A stretch of 64,000 bases of DNA from Symbiodinium kawagutii (lineage: Eukaryota; Sar; Dinophyceae; Suessiales; Symbiodiniaceae), in contig VSDK01001179.1 of NCBI GenBank assembly GCA_009767595.1, positions 80,221-144,220 of the forward strand, read 5' to 3'. The notes below the pieces were generated by a model, which saw only the letters and a list, made by a program, of their open reading frames with translations, was not told where the DNA came from and did not search any database. This document shows, piece after piece, positions 55,745-64,000 of this stretch (position 1 is the stretch's first letter; each line of letters begins with the position of its first letter). The translations under genes and the position numbers were made by a program.

Positions 55745-57177
55745 CTTCGTCATCTCGGAGCCCGCGCCCAGTGGGGAGAGGACCCCTGGATGGGCCCCTG
55801 ATGTCTGTTCAAGCGTGGAAATGATGATTGGAGCCCTGGAAATGCCAAACAAACACGTTGAATGAAGAGAATTTGATACAAAATGTAGAGTCGCCAATAT
55901 CAAATGCCGAAGAACAATTGCTAGGAGAACAAGGTTCCAACAAACTTGATGTTCTACAATATGTGATTAAGAATGATGATTGTCAAGGGATGGGAGATAT
56001 CATTGCAGTCCATTGATCGTGTCATGTTGATGGCACGTGCACCTAGCCCAGTCTTAAACACTTGTGTTGTGAGGAGATTGGAGCTCGCCGCTGCAGATTC
56101 AATATATGATTGAACGTGGGGGGCTAACATCAATCCCTCACAGGAGGTTGAACTGCGGGGGAAATAGTTCTCGAACTAAATGTTGAATGAATTGCCAGAA
56201 TGGTCATTGTAAAGGATAATACATGCAAAATGAATGTACAGTGTAATTTGTGGTATTCATAGCTTACTTATTTGACTTGTATCATGTGGATATATGTTGC
56301 CCTGTGGAGTTGTTGCACGCGCATCGTGCAGCTGGAAATTGCTGATTCGCCATTTTTTATCAAAACCAGGTATATGGTTTATCTGGACCGGCCACGTGTT
56401 TCAGCAATGTTGCAGTCATGTCAATGCTGCACGCCTTGCATCTCCTCTTTTATCTGAGTTGGCACCCCTGATTTGTCGAACTTTGATAAACTTGGCCAGT
56501 TGGTCCCTGGCAAAAGAGAAAGGGCCAACAACACCAATCACGACATCACTGGATGTCGCACTTACCTTGTAACACTGCCATCGAAGTATGTTGAGAGCAT
56601 GTTGACTTCACGTTGGTCAGGTTGCACTGGTCTATCTTCTGCTGTATCCGAAGTCCTAGCGTAGCTGTTCTGAGGTGCCAACCATTTCATTTGGATTTCA
56701 GGCAATTAAGGAATCGAAATAGCTCCATGGCACCGACATAGTATCAACATTGCCTTCGTTGACTCTTATTGCTACATTTACCCAGTTTGCGCATGTCCTC
56801 TACAGTGCTGGACCGGCGGCTCTAGCATGAAACCTTGTGTGCACCAAGTTCCAACAGCCAGAAACCATCAGAAACCTCCCAACAGCATCAGACTGCATCG
56901 TGGGTAGCGGTGGATGACTACACATGTTACACATTGGACAACCTGTGCTGCACTTCCTGCCGCATCAAGTTTTCGAAGTCGAGGATCTTGCAACTTTAGG
57001 TCCACTGTTTTGCCAAGGATCATGTCAAAGTTATGCTTAGCGAATACATCCACCCCAGCTGTGCGCGCAGTGACTCAAACCGTCAACTGCCAACACAAAG
57101 ATGTGATCTCCACGAGTTCTCAAGGTCTGAGTTTATATCCCGGGAAGCGCGCCAGAGAATAGAAGATTAGCCAACAA

Positions 57178-57339
57178 TGAAACAAACAAACAAACAAACA
57201 AACAAACAAACAAAATAAACAAACAAACAAACAAACAAACAAACAAACAAACAAACAAACAAACAAACAAACAAACAAACAAACAAATAGACAAACAAAC
57301 AAGCAAGCAAGGAAGCAAGCAAGCAAGCAAGCAAGCAAA
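57178..57339. repeat. (CAAA)n followed by (CAAG)n microsatellite
   Basis: Tetranucleotide units, CAAA to about 57300 with small interruptions (AAATAAAC, AATAGAC), then CAAG. The Cys/Leu/Phe/Val readings on the minus strand come from the repeat. Confidence 0.97.
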
Positions 57340-57499
57340 CCACAGACAACACCGCAATCGAACCAAAGCAAAGACAACCACCCAAAACACGATCACATCA
57401 TGTACCACCAGTTGAATATTACCAAAGCAATGCATACCACATCAACCCGCACAGAAACGACTTGGCAACGGGCACTTGGCAATCTCAGGACTGGACACC

Positions 57500-57572
57500 T
57501 GGCAGCTGCAGCTGCATCTGCTGCTGCAACTGCAGCAGCTGTAGCTGCATCTGCAGCCGCTTGCGCTGCCTG
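57500..57572. repeat. Imperfect CTGCAG/GCA low-complexity patch
   Basis: Alternating GCAGCTGCAGCT-type sequence, Ala-rich or Gln-rich on the minus strand before a CCAG|GTGTCC that could be a donor. It may be part of an exon but cannot be framed. Confidence 0.6.
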
Positions 57573-57971
57573 CCCACCGGGGCCGGATGGTGCCGCCAAG
57601 CGGCCAGGGCTTGCGATCAGCTTATTATCAACTATGGCTTTGCACCAACAAGTGACCGATAGTTCGTCCCAAGAATGTTGCAACCCAGTCACCCACAAAA
57701 AAGTGGGGGGCATCGCTAGCACATACTTTCTATGCCGTAGCCTTTGCTGCAACTGGTCATGTGAAGCTGCTGCATAGAAGACAAGTGTCAGTGGGTACTC
57801 ATTTGTCCCCACTCAATGGTCGTCAGGATTGAGTGTTGTTCATTCCAAATCAGAGACGCGTATCCTACCCTTCGCCCTACACTCCAGAATTGGCAAACAA
57901 GCGCAGCCCAGAAGATGCAAACCCGGGTAATGGCAAAGGAATTATCTTGACAGGACGAGAAATCAAACAAT

Positions 57972-58008
57972 CAGGACAGGACAGGACAGGACAGGGCAGG
58001 ACAGGACA
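57972..58008 (+). repeat. (GGACA)n microsatellite
   Basis: About seven AGGAC units with one GGGC variant. Confidence 0.9.
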
Positions 58009-58111
58009 AAGTCACCCAACACCTAAGAACAAAAGGTGGACAATGCAAACAACAACTGCACTTACTTCGAGTCATCCCGACTATGACATGCCAATCCAAC
58101 ATAATTTCTGG

Positions 58112-58183
58112 CACATGTTCTGACATTCTTTCTGGCATTGTATCCCGCACATCTTCTGACATTCTTTCTGGCATTATATCCCG
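58112..58183 (+). repeat. 36-bp tandem repeat
   Basis: Two copies of CACATNTTCTGACATTCTTT + CTGGCATTNTATCCCG (58112-58147, 58148-58183), with diverged relatives to about 58205 and at 58361-58490. The minus strand reads MPERMSEDVRDT in each copy. Confidence 0.85.
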
Positions 58184-59054
58184 CATACATGCTGGGATTT
58201 TATCTGCCATATGAGTGGCGGACGAAATTATTTGTTTGTGTAACCATCATTTGGTCCGGACTCGCTTTTCAGTCGGACCTACTCGCTTTTGGGGGTTTTG
58301 ACTACTTTTCTAAAACCAATGATTGCACGATGATAAAACTAATTGACGATAATTTTGTGGGATGCTCATATCTTCTGACATTGTTACTGGCACTGAATAT
58401 GGCATACATGCTTGCATTCTGTCTGGCATATCTTCTGACGGTCTATCTTGCATATCATTCGACATTCTGACATTCTCTTTGGCATTCATTCGAGCATCCT
58501 TGAAGCTGGTGCAGGCTTGGCAGTGCCTACTCGCAGGACCAAGAAAAGGAAGAAGGGCAAGGGAAGTGGCGGAGACAACTGAGATAAAATCTAATAACCC
58601 TCACCTGGCAAGTGAGGAAAAACAACCCATTGCCCCATTGCGTTTACCCCGGGAGGCTGTGGCTCAAAGTACCAAGAGCTTCCTCCGGGGAAATTTTGCA
58701 GGGTCATAAGTCTGAAAACTTTTCCTTGAAGCAAAAAGTCTCAGAGTAGACCTGTAAGAGCCACTCCAGTAGCCACTACCTCGAAAGCATGCCTTTGGAT
58801 ATGCAACTGTGGTTGTGTCTCCGACATGCCTTCGTGCCGGGTGGCCAATCCTGCGGCGCTCAAGATTTCCCAGGATGAACAAGCAGCAAAGAATGCGGTT
58901 GGATTTGATGTTGCGCCTGCGAACTGGAAGTTTTGATCATTTTTGTTCAGAGACTCCAAGGTTTGTTGATGTTCAAGCACTTCTGAGTTTCCTTTCCCGG
59001 TCCAGTGCACAAGAAATGTAAGGGAATATACAACCGGGTCAGTGTACAAGCATT

Positions 59055-60408
59055 TCATGGGCCGTGTACAAGAAAACGACGTTGCCAGAAATCCATGACG
59101 ACTTGCAGACTGCTCTGCATGCAGCAGGGCCAGGTCTCCTCCAGGATCTCTACAATGTCAGTGTGACCATTTTCTTTGGCGAAGTCGGCAGCATCTCTTC
59201 CTTAGAAACATCAGACCTTTCCCACGAACAAGAGCTTCACACAGAAACAAGATATTCCGATATCATGTTGCATTTGCCTATATCTGGAGGCTAACGTTTG
59301 CGTGTCCTTGTGATTCGATGTTTGTGTGGGTGTTTTGAAGAAATCAAGAGGCATCACAGTTGAAAACGATGCCATCGCCATGACTTGCGCAAGATCTTTT
59401 CTGATTTTCCAAGAAATTCCCAACCCAGCTGAGCAATTCCAGATTTGCAGCTTGGATGTGGATGGGTCATATGGCCTGAGACCCGCTCCCCTCTGAGGCC
59501 CTGGACCGTCTGCGGTCTTGGCATCGAACGATGCGCCCAATGACAGCAGCAACTTGAGGGCCTCCATCTGCCCGTGGGACGCTGCCAGCTGTAGGGCGGT
59601 ATGACCTCGGCCATGCAGAGATTGCAATTGGGAACAGCCAATCTGCTAGGCTCCCCCAGTTGAGATTAAATCAATACTATGGCTAAATCGATCTTGGTCT
59701 GTTATCATGATTTGCTAGCATAGGTCAATAGTAAAGGCAATGATACTAACAATCATCCAATTTCAATCTTAACCTATCTCAAAAGGAAAATTGAATCGGA
59801 GCCAGCTCCAAACCAATGAACAGCTGTTCCAAGAGTTTATGAACCTGATCTTGCACAACTTCTTTCTGATCCAGGAAGAGCATCGAAAGAGTGCACGCAA
59901 ACTACAGGGGTGAGTGATCCCACCAAACTCTGCCATGCTGAAGGTACTCAGCTATCCGTTGTGGGCCACAGGTGGAGAACTGCAATGTCAAAAAGAATAT
60001 GCAAAGATCAAGATCCACCGCCTCATTCGCTTTCTATGCTAGTGGCACTCAACATTCAAAGTAACAGGCTGGAACTGCTGTCAGCAATTAGGACAAAAGT
60101 TTGGTGTCCGTGTCTTTGTTGTGCCGAAGTGCGGAACCCGACCCTAGGAAACGAAGATCTGCTCAAGAGTTGCGTCTTAGTTAGCACAGGTTCCTCCTCT
60201 GTGCTGCTTTGTGAGCCCATCTTTTCCTTCACAACTTGTTGAGGAAGAATTCTGCTGCCCGTCAGTCGAAAGTGGAAACCACACTGCACGCGCATCTCAA
60301 GGCCCAGGCCATCAGAATTGGTCTGTTCGAGCGTGCTGGGCTCCGTTTTGACGAAGTAGCGCAAGGCACCGAGGCGGCCGTTCTGGGCGGAGTGGAAGAT
60401 GTCTTTGC
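59055..60408 (-). CDS. Ankyrin-repeat unit B (three exons)
   Basis: Exons at 60310-60408, 59507-59605 and 59055-59200 join in phase 1. They encode (K)DIFHSAQNGRLGALRYFV, HTALQLAASHGQMEALKLLL and RDAADFAKENGHTDIVEILE, then a short tail to a TGA. The first two exons are exactly 99 nt, one ankyrin repeat each; the first ends at a GC donor, the second at a GT donor. Only 128 bp separate it from the stop of unit A. A possible start ATG at 60473-60475 (MAESCWVLRVPR) would need a very short intron with a GA donor, so the 5' end is unresolved. Unit B could be a compact tandem gene or a truncated duplicate of C or A. Confidence 0.65.
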
Positions 60409-60536
60409 CTCAGGAAGCGCTCAGGTGCTTCGAGACGTGCCTTGGAACTCTGAGCACCCAGCAGCTCTCCGCCATCTTCCCGTCTGCCGCCTCAGCTGTC
60501 GCGAGATGTCCGCCGCGGGATGGGTTGAGATGCCGC

Positions 60537-62200
60537 TCACTGCAGCCACACCTGCAGTAGCTTGACGACTTCACCATGCGCACCATCCACCGCGCAGTCG
60601 AGTGGAGTGACTCCTGAGCCACACAAGCCACCGTCCAAAATGCCAAGGCCATCTCAGCGGAGCCCATCGTTTCACCGAGGTGCCGTCAGCAGTTGTGGCC
60701 TCCACAGACGCGCGGCGCGACAGCAGCACAGAGACCATCTCCGCTTGGCCATGTGAAGCAGCCGCATGCAGCGCAGTGCTGCCTCAGAACTTCAACTGAT
60801 CGCACCTTCGGACAAATGAACCATATCAAATGTCCAAAGAAACATATATATACCTCTCACACTTTCATACTGCTGACACCGAACTGTTGAGGCGCATAGT
60901 AAAACCATCTGATGCAAAGTCCAAAGAGCTGAAACTCGTCTGTGAATCGCAGGTCTGGGGTCCCTACCGCTGTCATCAGTGCTGCCAACAGCAGCTCCAG
61001 CATCCAGCAGAGTCTTGGCTGCCGTCATATGGCCACGCATGGCTGCCACCTGAAGTGCGTGGATGCCCTCCGTCGCGGTTGCTTCGGGGTCGCCACGGAA
61101 TTCCTGGGCGCAACTCGGGAGTCGCTTGAGAACCATGCTATGAACCAAATTCAATGAAACAGTTTGGGAACAAAATCACTGAATTTTGTTGAATCACATT
61201 GAATCACACTGTTCTGTGGAGAAATCATGTTTTGAACAACTCGAATATATCATTGAAAGGCTCCAATACTCTGCGCATAACATTGACCCTCTTCCGCATG
61301 AGGTCTTCGTTGCCCAAAGTGAGCGCAGCATGAACCACGCTTTCTCCGTTGGCATCTCGTGAGTTAGGGTCAGCCCAATCCTTGGAAGCGACAGCAATTT
61401 CTACGACTGTTCAATGGAAGGTGTAGCCGAGGAATGACTTGGCAGGACACAAAGGCGCCCCAAGTGATGGGAGACGTAAATCCTATGGGAATGCTTCAAG
61501 ATGCTTCAAAATGCTTCAAGGACAAGTCTTGAGGAAACCAAAACTTTAACACAGATCAAGCACTGTGACGAGGTTCCCGCAGCAGGCCCTCCGCCTTCTC
61601 CAGGTTGGCGTCCCTGCAGGCCATCACAAGATCGGAGCTTTGGACCAAGCGCCCTTGCACGAGTGCCTCAAAGCATCACAGCCGACCCTTCAGCACCAGG
61701 GTGTGCTGTGCATGTCATGTCCTGCTGACATGCCGGACTGCACCAACCAAGCGCAACCAGTGTGAAACATGTCCAACTGCAGAGTATTGGCTCTGGCACC
61801 CGGCCTCGAGCTTGTCATGGAGGGTCTCAAACTCGCTCTTGTCGCACAGCTGTGCGACCGTTGACACCGCGCGTGCGATGGATTCACTGGAAGGATTCAC
61901 GCGAAGCTTCAGGAGACCTGACATCAATTCAGAAGCCAACGGCCATCTTCAAACTCAAGAATTCTCTGGTGAAGACTTCAGAATCCCCACACCTTCCAAC
62001 AACGGCGTGATGTCGTTGTTGTCTTTGGCCGAGATATCGGCTCCTGCACTGATCAGAGCCCAGGCCTCAAGAGACAGGAAACCTATTGGCAGTCGCTCTT
62101 GTTCCCTAACTGACTTGGGGGTTGCCAGGTTACCGCAGTTAAATCTCTTCAGGTGATCAACACTGCGATAGCAAGGAGCTGACCACAAGGGAAGGATCAA

Positions 62201-62273
<73 letters not shown>

Positions 62274-63061
62274 TGGTTGGTTCTGAATCGTTCTGAAGGC
62301 GAACCCTGAAGGCAAACCCTGCACGCCAAGAGAGGAAACCATGCATGGTTGGTCCTGGAATTTGACGCTTTTTAATTAGGCCTACTGGGCTTACTGCTCA
62401 CCCGGCTGTCTCCGCACAAGATCATTCAAGCAGCTCACACCAAGGACGGTTCAAAAGTATCAAATTAGCATCGTTTGGGAAGTCTTGCACATTTGGGACA
62501 AGTTTGTTTCAGTCGTTGAAACTTTTTAAAATCTACGTGTACTTCAGACAGAATCGGAGAAACTTAGGGAGGAGTGTCACCGCCCCAACGGAACACATTC
62601 AGACCAGAAATGCGGGAGAACGAATCACCCCTATCAGGTGTTTGCAGGGCATACCAAACACGAATTCGGAAGGGCCACGTGCCTGGATTTGACTTGTGCT
62701 TCGATTTTGCAAATCACAAAACCCTGTCGAAACTGAGCACCAAACCGCTCGCTCATAGCCACCAGCCATAGCCTGATGAGTTGCACAGCTCTATGCACAG
62801 CATGGATATTCACTTGGTACTTGCGCTACCTATAAGTGACTTGGCGGTACTCAAGAAAGAACTTAGCCATAAGGAATTCATAAGTAGGTTTGAAATGTTC
62901 CAACCTCTTTTTGTTGATGGGTTTTTTGGGGGTATTTTGGGGTTTCAAGTGTTTTCTTTTTTGTTCGGCTAGTAGAGCACAAAAACCGTAGCTCCATTAA
63001 TTTCGAGTACCTTAGCTCCCAGGTGTCCCGAAGATGCACTTTGCAGTTTTGCTGCCACGTC
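60537..63061 (-). CDS. Ankyrin-repeat gene, unit A (eight exons, 3' end)
   Basis: Eight minus-strand exons read through with all phases matched: 63011-63061, 61993-62065, 61805-61917, 61570-61666, 61288-61406, 60968-61103, 60684-60782 and 60537-60613, ending in TGA. They give about 254 residues of ankyrin-type repeats, e.g. GHLGAK|AWALISAGADISAKDNN, ANGESVVHAALTLGNEDLM, GIHALQVAAMRGHMTAAKTL, STALHAAASHGQAEMVSVLL and VTPLDCAVDGAHGEVVKLLQ. The seventh exon is exactly 99 nt and its downstream intron is a 70-nt GC-AG intron. The last repeat ends LLQVWLQ, like LLEVW in unit C. The 5' end lies to the right, past or within the minisatellite. Partner and pathway unknown. Repeats in exons 3-4 are the most degenerate. 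Confidence 0.7.
62201..62273. repeat. (GAT)n microsatellite
   Basis: About 24 GAT units within the first visible intron of ankyrin unit A. His-only and Ile-only readings over it are artefacts. Confidence 0.97.
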
Positions 63062-63286
63062 CTTCAGGAGAATCAAACAAGTATTTCCACGCCGTCAACT
63101 GCAAACATCCGCGGACATCCTTGAGATATTACGTCACCACTAAAGCTTCAGTTTGACTGTTGAGACAAGTTGAGATGCTTTGATCTGCTGCTTCATCTTC
63201 TGAAGAAAACGCCAGACCAGCTTGAACCAAAACTGTAAGGACAAAAACTTGAAAAACACAAGATGAAGCCCACGAACCCGAATGCT

Positions 63287-64000
63287 CACACTCTTGGTCG
63301 GACTCTCTTGGTAAGACACTCTTGGTGAGACACTCTTGGTGGGACACTCTTGGTGAGACAGTCTTTGTGAGACACTCTTGCAAGACACTCTTGGTGGGAC
63401 ACTCCTGGTAAGACACTCTGAGTAAGACACTCTTGCAAGACACTCTTGGTGAGACACTCTTGGTAAGACACTCTTGGTGCACTCTTGGGAAGACACTCTT
63501 TGCAAGACACTCTTGGTGAGACACTCTTGGTGAGACACTCTTGGCAAAACACTCTTGGTGAGACACTCTTGGTGAGACACTCTTGGTGAGACACTTTTGG
63601 TGAGACACTCTTGGTGAGACACTCTTGGTGGGACACTCTTGGTGAGACACTCCTGGTAAGACACTCTGAGTAAGACACTCTTGCAAGACACTCTTGGTGA
63701 GACACTCTTGGTAAAACACTCTTGGTGAGACACTCTTGGTGGGACACTCTTGGGAAGACACTCTTGGGAAAGCACTCTTTGCAAGACACTCTTGGTGAGA
63801 CACTCTTGGTGAGACACTCTTGGTGAGACACTCTTGGTAAGACACTCCTGGCGCACTGTTGGGAAGACACTCTTGGTGAGACACTCTTGCAAGACACTCT
63901 TGGTGAGTCACTCTTGGCAAGACACTCTTGGTGAGACACTCTTGGTGGGACACTCTTGGTGAGACACTCTGAGTGAAACACTCTTGCAAGACACTCTTGG
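63287..64000. repeat. 14-bp minisatellite, more than 45 copies, open at the window edge
   Basis: GAGACACTCTTGGT repeated with scattered variants (GGGACACTCTTGG, AAGACACTCCTGG, a GCAAGACACTCTT form). Fourteen is not a multiple of three and the unit lacks minus-strand stops, so all three minus frames stay open for over 200 codons and encode one 14-residue period (VSHQECLTKSVSPR). Confidence 0.95.

Larger units (their letters stand above)
55745..59054. other. Spacer or introns between ankyrin units
   Basis: Holds the CAAA/CAAG microsatellite, a CTGCAG-type low-complexity patch at 57500-57572, the GGACA and 36-bp repeats. A minus reading at about 57730-57790 (FYAAASHDQL) faintly resembles an ankyrin helix but has no clear splice sites. 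Nothing else is supported. Confidence 0.5.

Noticed and set aside
56868-57053. Minus-strand ORF MDVFAKHNFDMILGK as an ankyrin exon
   Set aside because: No ankyrin consensus and no convincing acceptor and donor pair.
57120-57435. Cys/Leu/Phe/Val repeat ORFs resembling membrane proteins
   Set aside because: Produced by the CAAA and CAAG microsatellites in three frames.
63129-64000. Minus-strand repeat proteins or a CRISPR-like array
   Set aside because: The 14-bp unit has no spacers and all three frames are equally open; it is a minisatellite.

Overview
The window looks like nuclear DNA of a dinoflagellate, most likely a symbiodiniacean or other suessialean. The evidence is indirect but consistent. 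Genes are cut into short exons joined by GT-AG and many GC-AG introns, usually at AG|G. Every coding region I can support lies on the minus strand, matching the one-directional gene arrays known in this group. There is a large Copia-class retrotransposon of the type found in dinoflagellates, and the spacers are full of simple and degenerate repeats. I see no bacterial operon, no CRISPR array and no tRNA or rRNA gene.

Layout. 1-4.2 kb: candidate minus-strand exons, ending in a lysine/glutamate-rich exon at 3627-4203. 4362-16280: one complete LTR retrotransposon (about 11.9 kb, minus strand) with identical 193-bp LTRs, a TAGTG target duplication and a Met-tRNA-type primer site. Its ORFs are a small signal-peptide ORF, gag-protease with a RING finger, and pol with a methyltransferase-like domain, paired CCHC fingers, integrase, reverse transcriptase and RNase H. 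Pol is cut by one in-frame TAA. 16.3-29.5 kb: scattered minus-strand candidate exons, Ala/Pro-rich or charged and helical, possibly the upstream part of the gene the element landed in. 29.5-41.6 kb: mostly repeat-rich spacer with a 520-base assembly gap. 41.6-47.6 kb: a complete six-exon FkbM-type methyltransferase gene, assembled here from the sequence (285 codons with every junction in phase). 47.6-52.9 kb: spacer with tandem repeats. 52.9-63.1 kb: three ankyrin-repeat units (C, B, A from left to right), several of whose exons are exactly one 99-nt repeat bounded by phase-1 introns. 63.29-64 kb: a 14-bp minisatellite running off the right edge.

How it fits together. The retrotransposon is the most unusual object. 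It joins a DNA-methyltransferase-like fold, a RING-H2 finger and a possible secreted or membrane first ORF to a Copia core, and carries a near-copy of its 3' polypurine tract plus LTR start close to its midpoint, where a central polypurine tract would be expected. Identical LTRs indicate a recent insertion. The host genes (FkbM, ankyrin) are ordinary families, but their exon structure is instructive and hides them from ORF-based scans.
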